Source: Bacteroidales bacterium (GTDB lineage Bacteria; Bacteroidota; Bacteroidia; Bacteroidales; G3-4614). From it: 39,001 bases of DNA. Positions 8,232-16,449 of the stretch are shown here, one piece after another. A model generated the notes under the pieces. The model saw only the letters and a list, made by a program, of their open reading frames with translations, did no database searches and was not told where the DNA came from. Position numbers and translations under genes: made by a program. Where the stretch lies: the NCBI GenBank assembly GCA_017559955.1, contig JAFYPQ010000046.1:1-39001 (forward strand). The letters run 5' to 3'. The stretch's first letter is position 1; each line of letters opens with the position of its first letter.

Positions 8232-8334
8232 ATTATGAATTATGAATTAGTGTGGCACTTTGTGCAAATTAGATGTCAGCAGTCGGTTGTCTGCTATCAG
8301 TTGATAGCTAATCAGAAATTAAGTTCTAATTTCT
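8232..8334. repeat. Intergenic heptamer arrays and short palindromes
   Basis: This purH/U32 gap holds two stretches with a 7-base period. 8232-8252 reads attatga-attatga-attagtg. 8272-8334 splits into units such as gcagtcg, gttgtct, gctatca, gttgata and gctaatc. Two inverted repeats lie inside: GCTATCA/TGATAGC (8293-8308) and AGAAATTA/TAATTTCT (8314-8334). The second could form a hairpin just after the U32 gene stop but has no T-run. No credible coding region is present. Confidence 0.6.
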
Positions 8335-8337
8335 ATT

Positions 8338-10149
8338 TCATTTAGTTATAGTCATCTTGCAATCTTTGCAATCAAAGTGTAATTGAAGTTTTGTTTTGTC
8401 TGTAACAAGAAATAGAGGCTCTTTCCACTCTTTGCCTTGCTCTGTTTTCAGACATTTGTTGCATGTGCGACGAATACAATGAATGGTTGTCATAAGAGGA
8501 GCCTCCGCAATGGGTTTTAATTCGTATGCAGGAGATATCTCTTTAACACCGCATTCAACATAAAACTCTTTAGCTTTTTTGTTTGAGATATTTGCCTCAA
8601 AACTTACTTCGGAATGGTAATATTTTGGACCTCTATTTACTCCTTGTTCTGGACGAGGATGATTTTTTATGCGTAGGTTTATAAGTTTATCTGTCGCTTC
8701 TCGTCGCATCTTTGCTATAAGCGACGAAGGTATAAATAAGTTTTCTGTTTCGTCAACATTAATACTAATTGCTTCAAAAGGGGTATTGCCTAATTTTGAA
8801 AGTTGATTTTGTTGATTGTTTCGTTGAAGCGTTTTCGCAATTTCCAATTCTTCGCATAACTCTTCTATAAGGATGCTATTTCCTTTGTCGTCAGATATTT
8901 GTAATTTTAGATGCTTCTCTTTGTAAAACAGATGTATTGTTATTCCAATTTTGCGTTCGGCAGATGGAACAGATAGAAGTTTACCGAATTTTGTATCGTT
9001 GTTACGGAATATAATATCTCCACGCTTTATTTCTGGCATTCGTGAAGGATATATTCTTTCCCCTTCAACACGATTAATGCCAAATCCTGAGAATTTTCCG
9101 TCTTTGCTCGTAAAGCATAATCCGTCCCCATTATGAAGTTCAACTTTGGAAGATATCTCTATGAAGTTTTTTTGAACCGATTTAACGTATCCAACTTCTT
9201 CTCCTATCGATTTTGGGGTGTTTATAGATGCAATATCTTTAAAGTTTTTATCACCCGTATAGTATTGGGTAAAACCTCTATTAAAACTTTTGTAAGGATT
9301 TGGGGTAAAATTAATCTTTGTCTTTCCCGATGAGGCAGGCGTATATTCACTGCGGCGAGAAAAAATTTCATCTAATATACTGCGATAATAGGCCGTTATG
9401 TTTTTAACATATTCAACATCTTTAAGTCTGCCTTCAATTTTTAATGAGGAAACACCAGCGTCAAGTAAATCTTCAATAGAGTTACTTCTGTTCATATCTT
9501 TAAGAGATAAAAGGTGTTTGTCCTTTATCAGAATATTACCATCTTTATCTTCAAGATTGTATGGAAGACGGCAGAATTGGGCACATTCTCCTCGGTTGGC
9601 ACTTCTGTTAGCCAAAGCTTGACTTAAATAACATCTTCCGCTATAACTTACACATAGAGCTCCATGAATGAAAACCTCTATCGGTACATTGCAGTTTTTG
9701 CAAATATCCGATATCTGATTAATGTTTAGTTCTCGAGCTAAGACCACCTGTTTAAATCCCGCCTCTTCCAAAAACTTTACTTGTTCAACAGATGTGTTAT
9801 GGCATTGAGTACTTGCGTGTAGTTGAATGGGAGGGATGTTCATTTTTGTAATACCCATATCTTGAACAATAAGGGCATCAACTCCTATCTCATATAACGA
9901 AGTTATAATTTTTTCAACTTCAGAAATCTCTTCGTCTCGGATTATGGTATTCAGTGCGACATAAACTTTGGCACTATATATATGGGCAAATTCAACTAAT
10001 GATGCAATTTCCTCAATGCTGTTGCCTGCGGCAACCCTGGCACTATATTTGGGGGCTCCTATATATACGGCATCGGCACCGTGAAGAATTGCTTCTCGGG
10101 CAATATTGACGTCTCGTGCAGGTGATAATAACTCAATACAACGAGCCAT
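8338..10149 (-). CDS. Peptidase U32-family protein (RlhA/TrhP-type RNA hydroxylation protein)
   Basis: A 603-residue U32 protein. The N-terminal half (about 1-280) carries the family signature EVFIHGALCVSYSGRCYLS (158-176), with Cys166 and Cys173 plus Cys189 and Cys193 (GECAQFCR), a likely metal or Fe-S site. E. coli members are not proteases in known function: RlhA hydroxylates 23S rRNA C2501 and TrhP hydroxylates tRNA U34, both using prephenate-dependent chemistry. The long region after residue 290 resembles the DUF3656-type extension of RlhA. The C-terminus adds a second Cys cluster (CIRRTCNKC and later CKDC) that could bind a metal. Which RNA it modifies cannot be told from sequence. It ends about 190 bases after purH starts and lies 7 bases downstream of metA, so it is probably cotranscribed with metA. 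Confidence 0.88.
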   Translation of the reverse strand: MARCIELLSPARDVNIAREAILHGADAVYIGAPKYSARVAAGNSIEEIASLVEFAHIYSAKVYVALNTIIRDEEISEVEKIITSLYEIGVDALIVQDMGITKMNIPPIQLHASTQCHNTSVEQVKFLEEAGFKQVVLARELNINQISDICKNCNVPIEVFIHGALCVSYSGRCYLSQALANRSANRGECAQFCRLPYNLEDKDGNILIKDKHLLSLKDMNRSNSIEDLLDAGVSSLKIEGRLKDVEYVKNITAYYRSILDEIFSRRSEYTPASSGKTKINFTPNPYKSFNRGFTQYYTGDKNFKDIASINTPKSIGEEVGYVKSVQKNFIEISSKVELHNGDGLCFTSKDGKFSGFGINRVEGERIYPSRMPEIKRGDIIFRNNDTKFGKLLSVPSAERKIGITIHLFYKEKHLKLQISDDKGNSILIEELCEELEIAKTLQRNNQQNQLSKLGNTPFEAISINVDETENLFIPSSLIAKMRREATDKLINLRIKNHPRPEQGVNRGPKYYHSEVSFEANISNKKAKEFYVECGVKEISPAYELKPIAEAPLMTTIHCIRRTCNKCLKTEQGKEWKEPLFLVTDKTKLQLHFDCKDCKMTITK

Positions 10150-10156
10150 AGCTCTC

Positions 10157-11074
10157 TTATTTAATTGATTTTATATCGTAAGGAGTCTCTTGGTATACAA
10201 AATAATTCAGCCAATTTGAGAATAGTAAATTGGCGTGAGCACGCCATTTTACTTGAGGCTCAAGAGAGGTGTTGTTCTCAGGAAAGTAATTTTGAGGAAT
10301 TTGAATATCCAAACCTTTGTTTTTATCTCTAAAATATTCGTCTTTAAGGGTATTGGGCGAATATTCTGAATGTCCTGTGATAAAAATTTCACGTCCTTTG
10401 CGAGCCATAAGCATATATATACCGGCCTCTTTGCTTTCTGATAAAATATCTATTTCAGGAACCTTCTCTATATCTTCTCTGCGAATTTCGGAATGGCGAC
10501 TGTGAGGTGCGTAAAATTCGTCATCAAATCCTCTGAATATAGGGTTTTGACGATTATAAACAGAGTGGCGAAAAACACCAAACATCTTTTGGGATAAAGG
10601 ATATTTGGGTATTTTATAGTAATAATTTAAAGCGGCTTGGGCGGCCCAACATATATACATTGTGGATGTAACGTGAGTGCGAGCCCAATCAAATATTTCG
10701 GTTAGTTCATTCCAATACGAAACATCTGTAAAATCAAGTTGCTCAACAGGAGCACCTGTTACAATCATTCCGTCGTAATTGTCCTCCTTTATTAATGCAA
10801 ATTCTTTATAGAAAGCCTCCATATGCTCTATGGGGGTATTCTTAGATATATGTCCTGCAATCTTCATAAAATCAATCTCAATCTGTAAAGGAGAGTTTGA
10901 TAATAATCTGATTAAATCGGTTTCTGTTGTTATTTTCAGAGGCATAAGATTTAAAATAACAAGTTTTAGCGGACGAATATCTTGTGATGATGCTCTTTGA
11001 GAGTCCATCACAAAAATATTCTCTTGTTTTAATAAATCGACAGCCGGAAGATTTACAGGAATGGTTAAGGGCAT
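10157..11074 (-). CDS. metA: MetA-type homoserine O-acyltransferase, probably acetyl-CoA dependent
   Basis: A 305-residue class-I amidotransferase-like enzyme that activates homoserine for methionine synthesis. The catalytic Cys142 is in YICWAAQAALN, and the His/Glu pair of the triad is in ITGHSEYSPN (His234, Glu236). The conserved substrate loops FGVFRH and APHSRHSE are present. Residue 111 is Glu (TGAPVEQLDF). In characterised MetA enzymes Glu at 111 goes with acetyl-CoA and Gly with succinyl-CoA, so O-acetylhomoserine is the predicted product despite the usual succinyltransferase name. Full length, ATG start. The U32-family gene follows after 7 bases. Confidence 0.93.
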   Translation of the reverse strand: MPLTIPVNLPAVDLLKQENIFVMDSQRASSQDIRPLKLVILNLMPLKITTETDLIRLLSNSPLQIEIDFMKIAGHISKNTPIEHMEAFYKEFALIKEDNYDGMIVTGAPVEQLDFTDVSYWNELTEIFDWARTHVTSTMYICWAAQAALNYYYKIPKYPLSQKMFGVFRHSVYNRQNPIFRGFDDEFYAPHSRHSEIRREDIEKVPEIDILSESKEAGIYMLMARKGREIFITGHSEYSPNTLKDEYFRDKNKGLDIQIPQNYFPENNTSLEPQVKWRAHANLLFSNWLNYFVYQETPYDIKSIK

Positions 11075-11094
11075 ATTGCTTTAGTGTTTATTTA

Positions 11095-11871
11095 TTAAAA
11101 TACATAACCGAAGCCTATGTTAAAATAGACATTGTACATATTGAAACTCATTGCAGTAAAGTCGCTTTTGAAAAGAGGCATACAACCCCAAGTCAAGTCT
11201 CCTGAAACCAATAAATGTTTGTAAGGTATGAAGTCAACACCAACTTGAATACCTGCATCTACTTTTCGCATATCGTTCGAGAAGTCATATACAGCATCTA
11301 CACCATCTACACGAGGTCCGATAGGAGAACCATCTCGCATATATCCGTTTGTTGCAGTACCGGAAAATTCTCCATTAACCATAAATGAAACATACCCACC
11401 CAATTTTATGTCCCAACGAGGAGATATATCATATACAGCCAATACCGGAAGGGTTATATAGCTGTTATGAACTTTTGTGGTAACATCGCCTGTAAAAACT
11501 CCCTCAATTGTCGAACCGTCCATTGAAACAACCAATTGGTAATTTTTTACAGTAGCATCGGTTTGCATACCTTTAATATCAAATTTTACTCCTGATTGTA
11601 ATCCCCATTTGTTATTGAAGTTATATTGTGCGGTACCGGCAATTGTAAATGAGAATGTGGGTTTAAAAGAGTTTAGAGAGCGAATCTCTGCAGGAAGTCC
11701 CATAGGAGCCGTACCACCAAGGTTGAAACCTGCTTTGGCTGCAAAAACAAATCTGTCGGCAGGAGCAGCTTTCTCAACACGTTTTTCTCTAACTCTTACT
11801 TTGGCAGCATTAACTTCTTCAACAGCAAAGCATATTAATATTAGGGCCAATAGTGTATATATCTTTTTCAT
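11095..11871 (-). CDS. Outer-membrane beta-barrel protein (porin family, OMP_b-brl type)
   Basis: A 258-residue secreted protein with an N-terminal signal peptide (about 1-22, MKKIYTLLALILICF... ending VNA). The rest is a series of alternating-hydrophobic strands such as KWGLQSGVKFDIKGM, YITLPVLAVYDI and DIKLGGYVSFMVNG. The chain ends FNIGFGYVF, with the terminal Phe typical of BAM-inserted barrels. This fits the eight-strand PF13568-like barrels abundant in Bacteroidetes; substrate unknown. It lies 25 bases after the PCMD lipoprotein gene and likely forms a two-gene operon with it. Confidence 0.85.
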   Translation of the reverse strand: MKKIYTLLALILICFAVEEVNAAKVRVREKRVEKAAPADRFVFAAKAGFNLGGTAPMGLPAEIRSLNSFKPTFSFTIAGTAQYNFNNKWGLQSGVKFDIKGMQTDATVKNYQLVVSMDGSTIEGVFTGDVTTKVHNSYITLPVLAVYDISPRWDIKLGGYVSFMVNGEFSGTATNGYMRDGSPIGPRVDGVDAVYDFSNDMRKVDAGIQVGVDFIPYKHLLVSGDLTWGCMPLFKSDFTAMSFNMYNVYFNIGFGYVF

Positions 11872-11896
11872 TGTTTATCGGTTTAATAGTTATTTA

Positions 11897-13096
11897 TTAT
11901 TCACATTCTAACACAACATCGTCCACCCAAAGTTTACTTCCCGGAGCACCTTTGAATTCTGCACCATAATAACTTGATGAGAATACAATTGCTATACTGT
12001 ATTCATATTTAGCTAAACGGTCTGGGTCGATTGCTTTCGAGAACGTGAAAGGTAATTCTTTGTATATATATTCGTTTGGATAGCCATGTTCATTTGTAGG
12101 TGTGCCATATTTGTCATTGTCTGTTAGAATTGCTCTACCAACTTCGGCAGGGCTGGATAATATAGTCGAACCATCCAAATAATTTTTGCCATATAAATCT
12201 TTAGCCTTAACATTGTCAAACATAATAGCATATATAGCTGCATAATCTTGATTGCTTCCATTTGCAGGGTCGGTATATGTACCAACTATATCTCCGTCGG
12301 CATTATATTCATTAATAACACCGCCACTTTTATATTTAAACCAAGCTTTTAGAGTCTTTGGGATTTTATTGAAGGGCATACCAAAGCGGGTAGCTTTCAT
12401 TTGCTCTTTCATAATATTGATACCTTTGCCTGAAAACTCTCCTATAAACATATTTCCTGCGGCAAGAGGAGATCCTTGTCCTATTTTTCCGACGTAACGA
12501 GTCTCTAATATAGTAGCGTATGCACCATTATTAGCATCGTCTTGAGAAAGGGTTTTATATGTAGGGTAGTCATCAGGGTTTTGTCCTTTACCGGTAATTC
12601 TGTAACCCATATTTCCCGATGCCCATATATATAGGTCTGATTCATTACCCTCATCATCCATCAATCTTTCAAAGCACTCGTCATATACTCCTGTGCTTGA
12701 GCGGTTCTCCGACCAATTCTCAAAATAGTATTCTGTAGGGAATGCCATTTCTAAAATTCTAACCTCGTGAGTCTTTTTCCAATTTCCATCCTCCGACATA
12801 ACCTCTATTTCATGAGAGATAGAGTAGTCGTAACTATCATTGCCTCTAATTATAGTTGCACCTTCTGAAAGTACGTATGATATGTTTCTGATGTTTTTAC
12901 GATCCCCGTATGCTCCGGGAGAGATAAATACAGTTATACGCTCGTTTTCAATTTTTTTGCTAATAATTACATCTTTGTCCAATATTATATCCAAAATATC
13001 GGCTTCGGTGTTTGGTAACTCATCTTTGATGCAGCTTGTAAAAACCATTAAAGGCATTGCCAACGCAAAGATGATTCGCACAATTGTTTTTTTCAT
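11897..13096 (-). CDS. PCMD-domain surface lipoprotein
   Basis: A 399-residue lipoprotein. The signal peptide ends MVFTSC with Cys22 as the lipidated residue, followed by acidic residues (IKDELPNTEAD) that may help surface export in Bacteroidetes. An N-terminal all-beta segment (about 35-115) precedes a PCMD-like domain (putative carbohydrate metabolism domain), recognised by FENWSE, the middle TLETRYVGKIGQGSPLAAGNMF-like region and the end GSKLWVDDVVLE. Such domains are common in Bacteroidales and are thought to bind glycans, though none is well characterised. It is upstream of and close to an outer-membrane barrel gene. A -7 element lies 72 bases upstream. Confidence 0.8.
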   Translation of the reverse strand: MKKTIVRIIFALAMPLMVFTSCIKDELPNTEADILDIILDKDVIISKKIENERITVFISPGAYGDRKNIRNISYVLSEGATIIRGNDSYDYSISHEIEVMSEDGNWKKTHEVRILEMAFPTEYYFENWSENRSSTGVYDECFERLMDDEGNESDLYIWASGNMGYRITGKGQNPDDYPTYKTLSQDDANNGAYATILETRYVGKIGQGSPLAAGNMFIGEFSGKGINIMKEQMKATRFGMPFNKIPKTLKAWFKYKSGGVINEYNADGDIVGTYTDPANGSNQDYAAIYAIMFDNVKAKDLYGKNYLDGSTILSSPAEVGRAILTDNDKYGTPTNEHGYPNEYIYKELPFTFSKAIDPDRLAKYEYSIAIVFSSSYYGAEFKGAPGSKLWVDDVVLECE

Positions 13097-13168
13097 TCTA
13101 ATTTATTTTTTTATTAAGGTTTTAAAATATATTTTAAAACTCCATTTTTGTAGAAATTTTTTCGGGTG

Positions 13169-13176
13169 CAAAGATA
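13169..13176 (-). promoter_or_regulatory. -7 promoter element of the PCMD lipoprotein/barrel operon
   Basis: The minus strand reads TATCTTTG, an exact TAnnTTTG match in the form TATCTTTGCAC that also occurs at 16384-16391. No clear -33 element. The leader would be about 65 bases and A/T-rich. Confidence 0.6.
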
Positions 13177-13257
13177 ATCATTTTTAGTGAATTAATATCT
13201 ATTTCTTTCTTAAAAAGCCGTATCTCTCTTTATGGCGTGTTAAAATATATTACAAAA

Positions 13258-13281
13258 AAAGGAGGTCTTACAACCTCCTTT
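13258..13281 (-). terminator. Terminator after prs
   Basis: A 9-bp stem, AAAGGAGGT (13258-13266) with ACCTCCTTT (13273-13281), and a 6-base loop, followed on the minus strand by seven T. It lies 25 bases beyond the prs stop. Confidence 0.85.
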
Positions 13282-13306
13282 CGCTCAAATATGTAGTTTT
13301 TGTATA

Positions 13307-14245
13307 TTATACAATGTATTGAGAACTTATTGACTCATTGTTGTGAGCTCTGCGTATTGTTTCTGCAAACATTCCTGCAATGCTTATGATATGAGCCTTA
13401 GGACACTCTTTATTGAATGGGATACTATCGGTAAATATCATCTCAGTCATTTTTGAGTTCATAACACGTTCGCTCGCAGGGTCAGACATTACAGCGTGGC
13501 TTGCCAAAGCACGAACCGATTTTGCACCTTGCTCCATCATTAGGTCGGCTGCTTTTGTAATAGTACCGGCTGTATCAACCATATCGTCAACAAGAATAAC
13601 GTTTTTGCCTTCAACATCACCAATCACCATCATACTCTCCACAACATTTGCTTTTGCTCTTGATTTGTGGCAAAGAACCAAAGGTACACCAAAATACTTA
13701 GCGTAAGTACTTGCACGTTTCGAACCACCTACGTCAGGTGATGCAATAACCATATCTTCAAGTTTTAGAGATGCTATATAGTCAACAAATACCGATGAAG
13801 CGTATAGGTGATCAACCGGAACATTAAAGAAACCTTGAATTTGGTCAGCGTGAAGGTCCATAGTAATCAAACGGTCAATACCTGCAACACTTAATAAATC
13901 TGCGATTAGTTTTGATGCAATTGATACACGAGGACGGTCTTTGCGATCTTGACGTGCCCATCCAAAATAAGGAACTACAGCAATAACAGATGCAGCCGAT
14001 GCACGTTTGGCAGCATCAATCATAAGTAGAAGTTCCATTAAGTTGTCTGAACTTGGGAAAGTTGATTGTACTAAATATACCTCACAACCGCGAATAGACT
14101 CTTCAAACGAAACTGCAAACTCACCGTCTGCAAAGTGTTGAATAATCATATTGCCGAGAGGACATCCTAAATTCTCACAAATTTTTTCTGCCAAATAGCG
14201 TGTGTTTGTTCCTGCAAATACCTTTACCGGTCTTTCGTTGCTCAT
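13307..14245 (-). CDS. prs: Ribose-phosphate pyrophosphokinase (PRPP synthetase)
   Basis: A 312-residue enzyme making PRPP from ribose-5-phosphate and ATP for purine, pyrimidine, His, Trp and NAD synthesis. Seen: the N-terminal FAGTNTRYLAEKICENLG and HFADGEFAVSFEESIRG, the ATP-loop region YFGWARQDRKDRPRVSIASK, the DLHADQIQGFF metal/ATP site, and the PRPP-binding loop VILVDDMVDTAGT. I chose the ATG at 14245 (MSNERPVKVF). An in-frame TTG at 14293 would add 16 residues absent from the family and would sit only 9 bases from the -7 element. A promoter lies upstream and a strong terminator downstream, so prs is a single-gene unit. Confidence 0.96.
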   Translation of the reverse strand: MSNERPVKVFAGTNTRYLAEKICENLGCPLGNMIIQHFADGEFAVSFEESIRGCEVYLVQSTFPSSDNLMELLLMIDAAKRASAASVIAVVPYFGWARQDRKDRPRVSIASKLIADLLSVAGIDRLITMDLHADQIQGFFNVPVDHLYASSVFVDYIASLKLEDMVIASPDVGGSKRASTYAKYFGVPLVLCHKSRAKANVVESMMVIGDVEGKNVILVDDMVDTAGTITKAADLMMEQGAKSVRALASHAVMSDPASERVMNSKMTEMIFTDSIPFNKECPKAHIISIAGMFAETIRRAHNNESISSQYIV

Positions 14246-14301
14246 TGTAATTTGTTTTATGTTTATTTTTGAAACTATATTGTACACTCTCAAAAGTTTT
14301 A

Positions 14302-14309
14302 CAAAAATA
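14302..14309 (-). promoter_or_regulatory. -7 promoter element of prs
   Basis: The minus strand reads TATTTTTG, an exact TAnnTTTG match, 57 bases before the prs ATG. A TTTG at 14334-14337 is a possible -33 box, with a rather long spacer of 24 bases. Confidence 0.55.
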
Positions 14310-14341
14310 GTAATTTATTCTATGATTATGTTACAAAACAA

Positions 14342-16018
14342 TTATTTTTTTTTGGAGCATTTCCAAATTGAGGTCTCGTACGATGACAATTTAACTTTAA
14401 ATACTTCTGTTTGTGATATGTTACGAATTTCTTTTGTACCACTTATTAGCTCCTTGCAATTATACTCTCCATCTTTGAGTTTAAAGTAATCGAATAGGTG
14501 CGAAGGAATGTTAATATTCAACTCGGCTTCTTGAGAACGGAAGTTTACGGCTATAATGTACAAATCTTTTTTGTAGCAGCGGGCAAATAAATATCCTCTT
14601 CCTGTAGATATAGCGTCGTTGTTGCCATTAACATACATAAGGTCAAAGAACAGACCATCGCCACTGATGCCTTTCTCTTTTGCGGCAATGTTCAACAATT
14701 TTTTATATTTGTTCCTAATCTCTTTTTGTTCGGGAGTTAAACTGCGTAAACCTTTTTTTATCCATTGTCTTACCGAAGGTACGCTCCAATAGTCGAAAAT
14801 GGTGGTTCTTCCGTCAGCACCGCTGAAACCTTCAGCATCTGTAGCATCTTCGCCCAACTCCTGTCCAAAGTATAACATAATAGGATTTCCGTCGATTAAA
14901 GTAGAAAGGGCAAACAAAGGGAATGCTTTTTGTGGGTTACCTGCAAAAAAATGGGATGCCGAGCGTTGCTCATCGTGGTTTTCTGTAAAGTGTAGCATAT
15001 TTTCCTTAACATCGCCAATAGATTGCCACCATTTTGTAATTGCTCCTGTATGGCGGCCACGAACAATATCTTTAAGTGTGTCATATAATCCAACCTTGTC
15101 GTATAGATATGAAAAACCTCCACGCTTAACATAGTTATAGTATTGGTTGGGGTTATATACTTCGGCAATAAATATCATTTCGGGATAATGCTCTCGAACT
15201 TGAGCAATACACCATTCCCAAAATTCAACAGGAACCATTTCTGCCATATCGCAACGGAAAGCATCTATGCCTTTAGATGCCCAAAAGAGAAGAATATCTC
15301 TCATCTTTATCCATGTATTTGGAATAGGGTCAAAGTGGTGCCAGCCGGTTGTGTAATCAATACCGTAATTCAGTTTTATTGTTTCGTACCAATCGTTTAT
15401 TGATGGCGAAGATGTAAAACAATCGTTGCCTGTAACCTTCGCAGGAAACTCGTTGTAGTGTTCTTCTCCCTCTCCTGTTGAAAATGAGGGGGAAAAAGTT
15501 TGACCGGGAAGGTAGTAGAAATTGTTTAAAGGTGAGAAAGCCCAATTGTTGTTGTCCTCGCTACCCAAATCTGCAACACCCTCAGGGGCTGCGTCAGAAG
15601 AATATTGACGAGCAACATGGTTCGGAACAAAATCCATAATAACCTTCATCCCAGCCTCGTGAGTTCTTGAAATTAGAGCTTCGAACTCAGCCATACGTGA
15701 AGGAACATTGTCTGCCAAATCAGGGTCTATATCATAGTAGTCTTTTATGGCATACGGCGAACCAGCCAATCCTTTAACAACATATTTGTTGTCGGGTTTA
15801 ATACCGTATTTTGAGTAGTCGGTAGCAGTAGCGTGTTCAATAACTCCGGTGTACCAAATATGGGTTGTGCCAAGGCTCTTAATCTCTTTTAAACGCTCAG
15901 CTGTGAAATCTGAGAACTTACCAACTCCATTTTCCTCTAATGTACCGTTTTGAACACAATTTTCATTGATATTACCAAACAGGCGAGGTAATACCTGATA
16001 TATAATTATTTTTTCCAT
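14342..16018 (-). CDS. GH13 alpha-amylase family glycoside hydrolase, cytoplasmic
   Basis: A 558-residue (beta/alpha)8-barrel enzyme with the four GH13 regions: DFVPNH (129-134), GIDAFRCDMAE with nucleophile Asp257, IAEVYNP with acid/base Glu286, and FTENHDEQR with Asp349. No signal peptide, so it acts in the cytoplasm, probably on alpha-1,4-glucans or maltodextrins from storage or uptake. The substrate is not fixed by these motifs. A beta-sandwich C-terminal domain follows residue 450. It lies 14 bases downstream of the Dabb gene and is probably cotranscribed. The stop is followed by the prs promoter region with no clear terminator. Confidence 0.9.
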   Translation of the reverse strand: MEKIIIYQVLPRLFGNINENCVQNGTLEENGVGKFSDFTAERLKEIKSLGTTHIWYTGVIEHATATDYSKYGIKPDNKYVVKGLAGSPYAIKDYYDIDPDLADNVPSRMAEFEALISRTHEAGMKVIMDFVPNHVARQYSSDAAPEGVADLGSEDNNNWAFSPLNNFYYLPGQTFSPSFSTGEGEEHYNEFPAKVTGNDCFTSSPSINDWYETIKLNYGIDYTTGWHHFDPIPNTWIKMRDILLFWASKGIDAFRCDMAEMVPVEFWEWCIAQVREHYPEMIFIAEVYNPNQYYNYVKRGGFSYLYDKVGLYDTLKDIVRGRHTGAITKWWQSIGDVKENMLHFTENHDEQRSASHFFAGNPQKAFPLFALSTLIDGNPIMLYFGQELGEDATDAEGFSGADGRTTIFDYWSVPSVRQWIKKGLRSLTPEQKEIRNKYKKLLNIAAKEKGISGDGLFFDLMYVNGNNDAISTGRGYLFARCYKKDLYIIAVNFRSQEAELNINIPSHLFDYFKLKDGEYNCKELISGTKEIRNISQTEVFKVKLSSYETSIWKCSKKK

Positions 16019-16032
16019 TCAATTAAGTAAAA

Positions 16033-16332
16033 TTAAAATGTATAATCAACGCATGCTCTGCCTGCTGCAACAGCTTTAAATATTGCCGCAGCGGCAACGT
16101 GATCGGGGTGAGATGCGTACGTAGCCAAATCTTCGAAATTATTGAAAACAGTAGTTAAAGCTAAATCGAAACTCTCAGCAGGGTTTTCATTTATTTGAGC
16201 CTCAATAGATACAAGGCATGGAATTTTAGGAGGTAATGCCATAAGAGCATCTCTGAATTGTTCTAAAACTCTACGTTTATCTTCCGGATTTTCAAACTCT
16301 TTAACTTTAAACAAAACTATATGTTTAACCAT
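16033..16332 (-). CDS. Dabb (stress-responsive alpha/beta barrel) domain protein
   Basis: A 99-residue single-domain protein with MVKHIVLFKVKE at the start and later the family's SFDLALTTVFNNFEDLATYASHPDHVAAAAIF, including the 'Y..HP.H' motif. Dabb proteins are dimeric ferredoxin-like folds of mostly unknown function in bacteria, and some plant and fungal members act in stress or polyketide cyclisation. It is first in a likely two-gene unit with the GH13 enzyme. A promoter element 52 bases upstream overlaps the divergent MltF promoter region. Confidence 0.9.
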   Translation of the reverse strand: MVKHIVLFKVKEFENPEDKRRVLEQFRDALMALPPKIPCLVSIEAQINENPAESFDLALTTVFNNFEDLATYASHPDHVAAAAIFKAVAAGRACVDYTF

Positions 16333-16344
16333 TTCTCTAATTAT

Positions 16345-16377
16345 TTTGTATTTTTGTAAATTATAAACTTATTTTTG
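16345..16377 (+). promoter_or_regulatory. Promoter of the MltF-like gene
   Basis: TTTG at 16345-16348, a 21-base spacer and TATTTTTG at 16370-16377, matching the Bacteroidetes -33/-7 pattern. The predicted start near 16384 falls on the divergent -7 element of the Dabb gene. Confidence 0.65.
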
Positions 16378-16383
16378 AAAGTG

Positions 16384-16391
16384 CAAAGATA
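16384..16391 (-). promoter_or_regulatory. -7 promoter element of the Dabb-GH13 unit
   Basis: The minus strand reads TATCTTTG, an exact TAnnTTTG match, 52 bases before the Dabb start codon. It lies directly beside the divergent promoter at 16345-16377, so the two may compete. Confidence 0.55.
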
Positions 16392-16449
16392 CAATAAATA
16401 TACAGAATAGTATCTATTTTATATTAACGAAATGGTAATATGTAAACCT

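Noticed and set aside
8232..8334. CRISPR-like array
   Set aside because: Repeats are 7 bases, degenerate and without unique spacers; no cas genes are present.
8154..8345. 63-codon frame in the purH/U32 gap
   Set aside because: Built on the heptamer arrays; no conserved residues and it runs into the U32 gene end.
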